DNA of 64,000 nucleotides from an uncultured Ignavibacteriota bacterium (GTDB taxonomy: Bacteria > Bacteroidota > Ignavibacteria > UBA10030 > UBA8401), in contig CAIOTF010000023.1 in assembly GCA_903861125.1 (NCBI GenBank), positions 310,001 through 374,000 on the forward strand, given 5' to 3'. Of this stretch, positions 44,751-52,091 are shown piece by piece. A program made the position numbers and the translations under genes. How positions within the stretch are numbered: position 1 is the first letter of the stretch; each line of letters opens with the position of its first letter. The notes beneath the pieces are model-generated. The model did not search any database and had not been told where the DNA came from. It saw only the letters and a program-made list of their open reading frames with translations.

Positions 44751-45623
44751 TTAATCGATGAATCGTTTCGTGATGTCGGAATATGCATCGATCCTTCTGT
44801 CACGAAGGAACGGCCAGTGTACGCGCGTGGCGTTGGAGCGTGCAAGATCCACCTCAACCACATTCACTTCTTCCTTGTCGTGCGATGCTTTAAACAGTAT
44901 CTCTCCCTGATTTCCGGCAATAAATGAACCGCCCCAGAATGTCTGATTCCCTTCGTGTCCCACGCGGTTCACCGACACAACGGGAATGCCGTTCGCGATG
45001 GCATGCGAACGCTGAATTGTCTCCCAGGCATTATGTTGCATGGTGTTAATTTTTTTATCTTCGCCGTCCGCCCAGCCTATCGCGGTTGGATAAAAGAGAA
45101 TTTCTGCTCCGGCCAACGCGGTCAACCGCGCCGCTTCGGGATACCACTGATCCCAGCAGATGAGAATACCAAGTTTTCCGAATTTGGTTGTAAACGATAT
45201 AAATCCGAGATCGCCCGGAGTAAAATAGAATTTTTCGTAGTACGCCGGATCATCGGGTATGTGCATCTTGCGGTACTTTCCAAGATACGTTCCGTCGGCA
45301 TCAATCACCGCTGCGGTGTTGTGGTAGATTCCCTCGGCCCTTTTTTCAAACAGCGAGGCGATAATCACCACGCCGAGTTCCCGTGCGATCGGCTGCAGCA
45401 ATTCTGTTGATCTGCCCGGAACGGCTTCCGCAAGATTGAATGGTGCATAATCCTCTTTGTCGCAAAAATAAAGCGTCGTGAACAGTTCCTGAAGACAGAC
45501 GATGTTCGCGCCTTTTGATGCGGCTTCACGAATTCCTTTAACGGCTTTATCCATGTTTGCTGCCGGAGCTTCCGAGCAGTTCGTTTGCACAAGTCCGATT
45601 TTTACAAGACGGTCATTACTCAT
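44751..45623 (-). CDS. aguB: N-carbamoylputrescine amidohydrolase
   Basis: This 290-residue nitrilase-superfamily enzyme has the Glu-Lys-Cys triad in CLQELF (Glu), YRKMHIPD (Lys) and ILICWDQWYPEA (Cys). It hydrolyses N-carbamoylputrescine to putrescine. It is upstream of aguA and eight bases downstream of a response-regulator gene, in a tight minus-strand run beginning with fabF. Polyamine formation through this route implies an arginine decarboxylase elsewhere. Confidence 0.94.
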   Translation of the reverse strand: MSNDRLVKIGLVQTNCSEAPAANMDKAVKGIREAASKGANIVCLQELFTTLYFCDKEDYAPFNLAEAVPGRSTELLQPIARELGVVIIASLFEKRAEGIYHNTAAVIDADGTYLGKYRKMHIPDDPAYYEKFYFTPGDLGFISFTTKFGKLGILICWDQWYPEAARLTALAGAEILFYPTAIGWADGEDKKINTMQHNAWETIQRSHAIANGIPVVSVNRVGHEGNQTFWGGSFIAGNQGEILFKASHDKEEVNVVEVDLARSNATRVHWPFLRDRRIDAYSDITKRFID

Positions 45624-45631
45624 AGGGATGC

Positions 45632-46024
45632 TTATGTATCAGAGTGTTGAAGAAAATACTTCTGAATGATGCGGTCAAGCGTTTCCTTAAAAACAGGTTT
45701 GCCGATAACAAGGTCTGCGTTATTGGTGGGTATCTGGTTGGAAAATATCTGATCGTGGTGACCCGAGATTAACACACAGAAGGTCTGTGCGCTCTGTTGT
45801 TTTACGGTCTTGATAATCTGTGTCCCGTCCAACCCCGGAAGAACGAGGTCGCATATCATGATGTCAATATTCTCATGTTTGAACACTTCCATCGCACCAT
45901 GTTCATTTACCGCAACAAAGACGCGATGATTTTCCCGCTGAAGAGTCTCTTTAAAAAAGAGTGAGAGAGGAATGTCGTCGTCCACAACAAGAAATGTGAG
46001 CGGTTTTTTTTGGATGACCGTCAT
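45632..46024 (-). CDS. Single-domain response regulator receiver
   Basis: This 130-residue protein is only a REC domain: DDD acidic cluster near the start, the phospho-accepting aspartate in ICDLVLPGLDG, the conserved Ser/Thr in VLISGHHD and Lys in VIGKPV. There is no output domain, so it may act as a shuttle or bind a partner. It lies three bases after fabF and eight before aguB, an odd location for a signalling protein. No kinase is adjacent. Confidence 0.9.
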   Translation of the reverse strand: MTVIQKKPLTFLVVDDDIPLSLFFKETLQRENHRVFVAVNEHGAMEVFKHENIDIMICDLVLPGLDGTQIIKTVKQQSAQTFCVLISGHHDQIFSNQIPTNNADLVIGKPVFKETLDRIIQKYFLQHSDT

Positions 46025-46027
46025 TGT

Positions 46028-47260
46028 TTATGATCTTCCGAAACAAATACTGGCATTCGTGCCGCCAAAACCGAATCCGTTGGAGAGCGCATACTGAATC
46101 TCTTTTTTGCGCGCAACATTAGGTACGTAATCCAGATCGCACTGCGGATCTGGGTTCTCAAGATTGATCGTCGGCGGAATAATTCCCTCTTTCAATGCGA
46201 GGATTGTTAAAACTGCTTCGACCGCGCCTGCACCGCCGAGCAAGTGTCCGTGCATTGATTTAGTAGAACTGACCATGATCTTTTTTGAATGATCACCAAA
46301 CAGACGTTTTACCGCTTTTGTTTCCGCTACATCGCCAAGCCCCGTTGATGTTCCGTGGGCATTCACATAATCAATATCTTCCGGTTTCAATCCAGAATAT
46401 TGCACCGCTAATTTCATTGCACGCATCGCGCCGTCACCGTCCTCCGGCGGAGCTGTGAAGTGATATGCGTCAGCAGTCATGCCAACACCGAGGATCCTGC
46501 CATAAATTTTTGCACCCCGTTGTTTGGCGTGTTCTTCCTCTTCGATAACGAAACAACCGGCTCCTTCACCAAGAACAAATCCGTCGCGATCCTTATCAAA
46601 CGGCCGTGACGCCCGTTCGGGTTCATTGTTGCGTTTGCTCATTGCGCGCGCAGAACAGAATCCGGCAATGCCAACCTCTGTAATGGATGCTTCGGCGCCG
46701 CCAACAATCATTGCGTCAACTTCGCCCCGCCGGATGGCATGGAAACCATCCGCAATGGCGTGATTGCTTGTTGCGCAGGCAGAAACAACTCCGTAATTAA
46801 TTCCCTTTGCACCGATCCTGATCGCCAAAAGACCGGAGATCATATTAATAATCACCGACGGAATAAAAAACGGCGATACTTGTTTTTGTCCGCCTCGTTC
46901 CAGGTTTAGCGAAGTGTGGCTGATGCCGATAAGACCCCCCGCTCCGGAACCGATGATAATGCCGACCCGTTCGGCAATCTCCGGCGTGATCTGCAGACCC
47001 GAATCAGCCACCGCATCAAGGCCTGCGCCGATACCGTACTGGATGCAGAGATCCCAGCGATTCACCTCTTTCGGATCAAAATATTTTTTTGGATCAAAAT
47101 TTTTCACCTCTGCGGCGATCTGCGTAGTGAACCGTTCTGTATCAAATCGTGTGATGTGTCCGGCGCCCGATTTTCCTGCAATCGCATTGTCCCACGATTC
47201 CTGTACGGAAAGTCCCAGCGGAGAGATTAGACCCATTCCAGTAACAACAACATTTCGCAT
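46028..47260 (-). CDS. fabF: 3-oxoacyl-ACP synthase II (KASII)
   Basis: This 410-residue condensing enzyme has the Cys-His-His triad: VVSACATSNHA (Cys), NAHGTSTGLGD (His) and SMHGHLLGGAGAVE (His). It is full length and elongates acyl-ACP in fatty acid synthesis. It is the first gene of a four-gene minus-strand run with a receiver protein and the putrescine genes. No acpP or other fab genes are near. A hairpin lies about 207 bases upstream of its start. Confidence 0.96.
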   Translation of the reverse strand: MRNVVVTGMGLISPLGLSVQESWDNAIAGKSGAGHITRFDTERFTTQIAAEVKNFDPKKYFDPKEVNRWDLCIQYGIGAGLDAVADSGLQITPEIAERVGIIIGSGAGGLIGISHTSLNLERGGQKQVSPFFIPSVIINMISGLLAIRIGAKGINYGVVSACATSNHAIADGFHAIRRGEVDAMIVGGAEASITEVGIAGFCSARAMSKRNNEPERASRPFDKDRDGFVLGEGAGCFVIEEEEHAKQRGAKIYGRILGVGMTADAYHFTAPPEDGDGAMRAMKLAVQYSGLKPEDIDYVNAHGTSTGLGDVAETKAVKRLFGDHSKKIMVSSTKSMHGHLLGGAGAVEAVLTILALKEGIIPPTINLENPDPQCDLDYVPNVARKKEIQYALSNGFGFGGTNASICFGRS

Positions 47261-47466
47261 AATTTCACCCGGATTAATTGTGGTAGAAGATAGGAAAATT
47301 TTTGAAGTTGAACAAGAAATGCATTCCCGGCATTCGTGTACGGTGGGATTTTAACAAAACGGAAGAATTGGCGGTTGTTTGCCTTTAATTATCTGTCGCA
47401 AAATTCGGCACGGATCATTTAGAATAGAGATGCTAACCGTCATAAAACCGCCCAAACGACCACTGC

Positions 47467-47495
47467 CTGTATAGTGAAGAGCCTTTACTATACAG
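47467..47495. repeat. Inverted repeat upstream of fabF
   Basis: CTGTATAGT and ACTATACAG are perfect nine-base arms. Pairing extends inward to 13 base pairs with one G-U, leaving a three-base loop. There is no T-run on either side. It could be an operator or a structured leader of the fabF transcript. Confidence 0.6.
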
Positions 47496-47526
47496 ACACC
47501 ACACAAAAAGAACTATTTAAAATAAT

Positions 47527-47557
47527 AAATCCTCAAGAAAACTATCTTGAGGATTTT
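47527..47557 (-). terminator. Hairpin terminator after the duplicated membrane gene
   Basis: AAATCCTCAAGA and TCTTGAGGATTT form a perfect 12-base stem with a six-base loop. It lies 18 bases after the stop of the minus-strand membrane gene; the following T-rich run is moderate. Confidence 0.7.
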
Positions 47558-47575
47558 CTAAACTGAAGATGTATT

Positions 47576-48364
47576 TTATTCGCTTACGCTGTCGTTTTCC
47601 AAAAATGCCTGCAGCTTTTCGCCAAGCCAGCCTCCGATCAACGAAAGAACAAAACCGACAACAAGTCCTTCAAGCACATAGACCGATTCTTCCATCATCA
47701 AAAGAGCAAACGAATAAAGAAAAATTGTATTAAGCGCCATGCTTAAGATGCCGGCTATGCCTGCTTCCAGAATCGTAACTCCGGGAGAGAAGTATCCGAC
47801 GAGCAATCCGGCCAGCAGAAAACTTACGCCAAGCGCCATAACGATCCCCGCAACACCGAATTTCAGCAGAGCAAATCCGCCGATAACAAAAAATGCATTG
47901 AAGATAAAAGCGATCACGGTTCCCGCAAGGATCCATCCCCATTGCAGTCCCCCTTTTTTATCCTGTTCAAGTTCTTTAATAAGTTCTTCGGGGGTGATCT
48001 GAATCTGTTCACCAACCCAGCCGCCGATCATACCAAGGATCAAGCCCAGCACCGGTGCGGCAATCATTTCCATTGTGGTAAATGTATAACCAAAACCATA
48101 GGTAAGAATAATTCCCACAAGCAGCAGTGTAACAAATCCGCCAATCGCCGGTTCTTTAATTGTGTATCCGTCGGATTTAAATCCAATGATAATTCCCATC
48201 ACTACAAAACCAAGCAGCGACATAAATGTAGGAATCAACGCAACATGAAATGTTCTTGCGATCATTAAGTGCAGAGACAAGCAGAGTGCTGTCCCGGCAA
48301 TAATCCCCGTGATGATCCACTTCCATTCCAATCCCCCTTTGGATGCGGTGGCTTCTGTCGTCAT
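47576..48364 (-). CDS. Membrane protein with two internal repeats, function unknown
   Basis: This 262-residue protein is counted from the ATG at 48364 (AAGGAG upstream). It consists of two homologous halves offset by 130 residues: GGLEWKWIITGIIAG pairs with GGLQWGWILAGTVIA, MGIIIGFKSDGYTIKEPAIGG with AGLLVGYFSPGVTILEAGIAG, and GGWVGEQIQ (114-122) with GGWLGEKLQ (244-252). Each half has about four hydrophobic segments. A duplicated membrane fold is often seen in transporters, but no family is recognised with confidence. Confidence 0.85.
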   Translation of the reverse strand: MTTEATASKGGLEWKWIITGIIAGTALCLSLHLMIARTFHVALIPTFMSLLGFVVMGIIIGFKSDGYTIKEPAIGGFVTLLLVGIILTYGFGYTFTTMEMIAAPVLGLILGMIGGWVGEQIQITPEELIKELEQDKKGGLQWGWILAGTVIAFIFNAFFVIGGFALLKFGVAGIVMALGVSFLLAGLLVGYFSPGVTILEAGIAGILSMALNTIFLYSFALLMMEESVYVLEGLVVGFVLSLIGGWLGEKLQAFLENDSVSE

Positions 48365-48467
48365 CGAAAAACTCCTTAAATAATTAGTATAAATAATGAA
48401 ACACACACTGCGAGAATTTCCGCAATTCTAGTTTCAAAGTCAAGAAACGAAATTGTATCGGAAGGAA

Positions 48468-49589
48468 TCACACTCCGGCGGAATCAACAATATTCAGCAG
48501 ATCTTTAATCTCACCGAAACTCCAATTCACTTTATTGCAGAGAATAATAATCGTTGTATGATCATCGAGCCTGCGCACGAACAGTGAATTATATCCGCGC
48601 CACCATCCGCCGTGATAGACGATCCTGCTGCCGTCGGCAAGCGTGTCAAGCCGGAATCCATAGCCGTAGTTGTTGTCGCGTTTGTAATCATAGCTTGCCG
48701 GCGTAAAGGCTTCGTCCAGCGTAGATTGTTTCACAATCTTTTCCGAATACAGCGCCTGATCCCACATAAACATATCTTCCACGGTTGAATAAATTCCCTT
48801 GTCTCCGGTGACACCGTCGAGAAAATCCTCGTATGATTTGCGTCGGTTCCTGTTATATCCCTTGGTTTCGTATTCGATCGTTTTTCTGCTGTTGGGATTG
48901 TACACAAAGGTGTTTGCCATTCCAAGCGGCAGAAAGACGTTCTGATCCATAAATTCATGGAACGGCAGTCCCGAAATTCGTTCCACAATCAATGCCAGCA
49001 TCGCATAGCCAGTATTGCTGTATTTATACCTCCGGTCGGGCAGAAACTCGGGGTGCGGTCGGTATTGTACCATTATATCGAGGACCTCCTGGTTGGTCAG
49101 GTATTCCTTTGTGTTTTTCCAGTATTTGCCCGAAAAATACATGTAGTTCGGCAATCCGGACCGGTGTGACAATAATTGTTTGATGGTAATATTTTTGTAG
49201 GGAAAATCGGGGATGAATTTCTGAATGGTATCGGTATAATCCAGTTTCCCCTTCTCGTGAAGCATCATAATCGCAATAGCGGTGAATTGTTTCGATACCG
49301 AGGCAAGCTGAAAAACAGATTTGATATTCAGCGGTTCTTTTGTTTTCAGGTCGGAATAGCCGAAAGAATTCTTATAAATTGCTGTTCCGTGAATTCCGAC
49401 AAGAACGTTGCCGTTGAATCCTTTTCGCTGAGCAACAGAATTGAACAGTGAATCGAACCGCAGTGCAATGGCAACCGAACGCGGCTCTACGCTGGTGATG
49501 GTTTCAACCGTAGCCGGCTTTTCTGTTTTCCCGGAAAAGAAGGGAAATGCCGACAATTGCAAAATTACAAGCAGTAAAAACTGACCCAT
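48468..49589 (-). CDS. Secreted serine hydrolase, class C beta-lactamase family
   Basis: This 373-residue protein has a signal peptide and the beta-lactamase/penicillin-binding fold with SVSKQF (SxxK nucleophile and base), KYSNTGY (YxN) and a C-terminal YHGGWWRGY (HxG-like) box. The family includes esterases, DD-peptidases and lactamases; the exact function is not clear. It lies between the duplicated membrane protein and ilvD, with a terminator of ilvD just upstream. Confidence 0.87.
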   Translation of the reverse strand: MGQFLLLVILQLSAFPFFSGKTEKPATVETITSVEPRSVAIALRFDSLFNSVAQRKGFNGNVLVGIHGTAIYKNSFGYSDLKTKEPLNIKSVFQLASVSKQFTAIAIMMLHEKGKLDYTDTIQKFIPDFPYKNITIKQLLSHRSGLPNYMYFSGKYWKNTKEYLTNQEVLDIMVQYRPHPEFLPDRRYKYSNTGYAMLALIVERISGLPFHEFMDQNVFLPLGMANTFVYNPNSRKTIEYETKGYNRNRRKSYEDFLDGVTGDKGIYSTVEDMFMWDQALYSEKIVKQSTLDEAFTPASYDYKRDNNYGYGFRLDTLADGSRIVYHGGWWRGYNSLFVRRLDDHTTIIILCNKVNWSFGEIKDLLNIVDSAGV

Positions 49590-49612
49590 CTGCCTCTCAA
49601 TGTTTTGATATA

Positions 49613-49646
49613 GATAATAAAAAGCATCCTTTCGATACGGATGCCT
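49613..49646 (-). terminator. Rho-independent terminator of ilvD
   Basis: On the minus strand GCATCC and GGATGC form a stem with a nine-base loop, followed by CTTTTTATTA. It lies about 60 bases after the ilvD stop. Confidence 0.75.
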
Positions 49647-49702
49647 TAATTAAAAATACAACTCTCACCAGTATAAAACAACAAATACCTCCTGCGGATA
49701 CG

Positions 49703-51379
49703 TCAATCCGTTACCGCTCCCAGCGAACTTGTTGAAACCAATCGTGCATATTTTGCCATAACTCCGCGGTCATAAACGATAGCGCGCGGTTTCCAAATTG
49801 ATCTTCGTCGTGCAATTTCTTTTTCATCCACGTTGAGTTGAAGAAGATTTTTTGCGGCATCAATCGTAATGGGGTCTCCCTCATTGATGAGTGCGATGGT
49901 TCCGCCAACGGCTGCTTCCGGTGCAACGTGTCCGACCACCAGTCCGTACGTCCCTCCGGAAAATCGTCCGTCCGTGATTAGGCCAACCTTGTCACCAAGT
50001 CCTCTTCCAATAATTGCCGATGTGGGAGCCAGCATCTCTCTCATTCCCGGTCCCCCTTTCGGTCCTTCGTAACGGATCACGAGAATATCGCCCGCATTGA
50101 TCTTGTTGCCGGTGATCGCTGCCATCGCAAGTTCTTCCGAATCAAAAACGCGTGCCGGTCCGCTCATATACGGATTCTTCACGCCGGTCACTTTTGCAAC
50201 AGCCCCTTCGGACGCAAGATTTCCTTTCAGAATAACAAGATGTCCTTCCGGATAGAGAGGTTTGTTGAAGGGATGAATAACATTTTGATCTGCGCGCGGT
50301 TCAACAGGAACATCGTTCAACACTTCCGCAATCGTTTGTCCGGTTACAGTTAGACAATCGCCGTGAAGTAGTCCGTTCACCAAAAGCATTTTCATCACCT
50401 GCGGAACACCTCCGGCCTTATGAAAATCAACCACCAGATATTTTCCGCTCGGCTTCAGATCGCAGAGAACGGGAACGCGTTTCCGGAGTGTTTCAAAATC
50501 GTCGATCGTGAGCGGGATTTTCGCCGAATGTGCGATGGCAAGAAAATGCAGCACGGCATTTGTGGATCCGCCGATAGCATTGACGACAGTGATCGCATTC
50601 TCGATGGATTTGCGCGTGATGATATCGAGAGGACGGATATTTTTTTTCACGGCATTCATCAGCACTTTTCCTGATTCATGAGCGCTATCCGATTTTTCTT
50701 TATCTTCTGCGGCCATTGTTGATGAATACATCAGACTCATCCCCATCGCTTCAAACGCGGACGACATTGTGTTCGCCGTGTACATTCCGCCGCATGAACC
50801 TGCACCGGGACAGGAGAAACATTCCACCTCCTTCAATTCCTCTTCGGTTATCTTCCCTGCGCTGAACTGTCCGACAGCTTCAAACGCGCTGACGATATTC
50901 AGATCCCTTCCGTCCTTCGGATGCCGGCCCGGTTTGATCGTTCCGCCGTACACATACACGGCAGGAATGTTCATGCGTGCCATCGCCATCATTCCTCCGG
51001 GCATATTCTTGTCGCATCCGCCGATGGCTATCACACCATCCATACATTGTGCATTGCAGGCAGTCTCGATCGAATCGGCGATCACTTCGCGGGAGACAAG
51101 AGAAAATTTCATTCCTTCTGTTCCCATCGCGATGCCGTCGCTGGCGGTAATTGTTCCGAATGTTTGCGGCATGCCGCCGCTTTCTTTTATCCCTTTTTCT
51201 GCTTCAGCGGTTAATTCATTCAACCCCATATTGCACGGCGTTATTGTTGAATACCCGTTGGCGACTCCGATAATCGGTTTAGAAAAATCCTCGTCCCCGA
51301 ATCCGACGGCCCTGAGCATAGCTCTGTTTGGCGACCTATTTGTCCCTTGAGTTATAATTTTGCTTCGTTCGTTATCCAT
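49703..51379 (-). CDS. ilvD: Dihydroxy-acid dehydratase
   Basis: This 558-residue full-length dehydratase has iron-sulphur cysteines in [10 protein letters not shown] and [16 protein letters not shown], and [19 protein letters not shown] near the C-terminus. It converts 2,3-dihydroxy-isovalerate to 2-ketoisovalerate in branched-chain amino acid synthesis. It stands alone; other ilv genes are not in the window. Confidence 0.97.
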   Translation of the reverse strand: MDNERSKIITQGTNRSPNRAMLRAVGFGDEDFSKPIIGVANGYSTITPCNMGLNELTAEAEKGIKESGGMPQTFGTITASDGIAMGTEGMKFSLVSREVIADSIETACNAQCMDGVIAIGGCDKNMPGGMMAMARMNIPAVYVYGGTIKPGRHPKDGRDLNIVSAFEAVGQFSAGKITEEELKEVECFSCPGAGSCGGMYTANTMSSAFEAMGMSLMYSSTMAAEDKEKSDSAHESGKVLMNAVKKNIRPLDIITRKSIENAITVVNAIGGSTNAVLHFLAIAHSAKIPLTIDDFETLRKRVPVLCDLKPSGKYLVVDFHKAGGVPQVMKMLLVNGLLHGDCLTVTGQTIAEVLNDVPVEPRADQNVIHPFNKPLYPEGHLVILKGNLASEGAVAKVTGVKNPYMSGPARVFDSEELAMAAITGNKINAGDILVIRYEGPKGGPGMREMLAPTSAIIGRGLGDKVGLITDGRFSGGTYGLVVGHVAPEAAVGGTIALINEGDPITIDAAKNLLQLNVDEKEIARRRSIWKPRAIVYDRGVMAKYARLVSTSSLGAVTD

Positions 51380-51734
51380 AGTTTGTTTGCCTTTTTTACT
51401 GTTTTCAGCCTGTTTTTATGGGGTTGACAGAATAACCCCCTGTCGTCCAAAATATAATTATAATTTATGTAGGAAGTATCAAATAGATGATGTATCTTAT
51501 CAATGTCAATTAACAGTACACCGTAATAACTCCTTCGGGGGTCTTCTGCTCAGTAGCGTTGTATGAGCCGCTTGTTTTACAGTTTGATGGATCGTTATTC
51601 CTGTTTTCTACAGAACACACCATCATCGAGAAACCGCTTTAGTAATTTAAAGCGAAAACGTAAGTAAGCCGGTATTCTCGGGGTACGCCAGTCCGGAGGT
51701 CTTGCCGGACAACATAAATGAAAGGATGTGTTCC
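51380..51734. other. Divergent intergenic region and cold-shock gene leader
   Basis: This 355-base gap carries promoters for ilvD (left) and the cold-shock gene (right). A hairpin GTCCGG/CCGGAC at 51691-51710 sits 25 bases before the csp ATG, just before the ribosome-binding site (AAAGGA). Long structured leaders are common for cold-shock mRNAs. No small gene was seen. Confidence 0.6.
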
Positions 51735-51935
51735 ATGGAAAAAGGAACAGTCAAATGGTTCAACGGAACAAAAGGTTTCGGTTTTATTTCACGGCCTAAC
51801 GGCGAAGATGTATTCGTACACTTCAAAGCGATCGTCGGCGAAGGATACAAAAACCTGAACGAAGGCGACAAAGTCGAATTCGACGTTGAACAAGGTCCGA
51901 AAGGACTTCAAGCTGCAAACGTTCGTACAATCTAA
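51735..51935 (+). CDS. CspA-family cold-shock protein
   Basis: This 66-residue single OB-fold protein is counted from the ATG at 51735 (AAAGGA upstream), since [18 protein letters not shown] is the canonical start. RNP1 (KGFGFI) and RNP2 (DVFVHF) are intact. It binds single-stranded RNA or DNA and acts as an RNA chaperone. It is monocistronic, with a terminator 24 bases downstream. Confidence 0.97.
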   Translation: MEKGTVKWFNGTKGFGFISRPNGEDVFVHFKAIVGEGYKNLNEGDKVEFDVEQGPKGLQAANVRTI

Positions 51936-51958
51936 TTATACGGATCTGCTTTTTGAAC

Positions 51959-51991
51959 AAAACACCCCGCTAACGCGGGGTGTTTTGTTTT
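51959..51991 (+). terminator. Rho-independent terminator of the cold-shock gene
   Basis: AAAACACCCCGC and GCGGGGTGTTTT form a 12-base stem with loop TAAC and are followed by GTTTT. Confidence 0.93.
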
Positions 51992-52091
51992 AAATCCCTT
52001 TCATTATTAGTTCTTTCTCATTTTGGTTCCGTTGACTTTACGTTCCAATTTTGCTACTCTGAGTCAGGCTTTCAGCACACTCCTAATTTCT

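Larger units (their letters stand above)
47261..47575. other. Intergenic region upstream of fabF with two hairpins
   Basis: This 315-base stretch holds a terminator-like hairpin at 47527-47557 for the membrane gene and a second, well-paired hairpin at 47467-47495. The rest has no recognised gene. Confidence 0.6.

Noticed and set aside
43649-44863. A longer aguA start reaching into aguB
   Set aside because: The extra 57 residues lie inside the neighbouring gene and are not part of the deiminase family; ATG 44692 fits the family start MKTPKQLGYRFPAEW.
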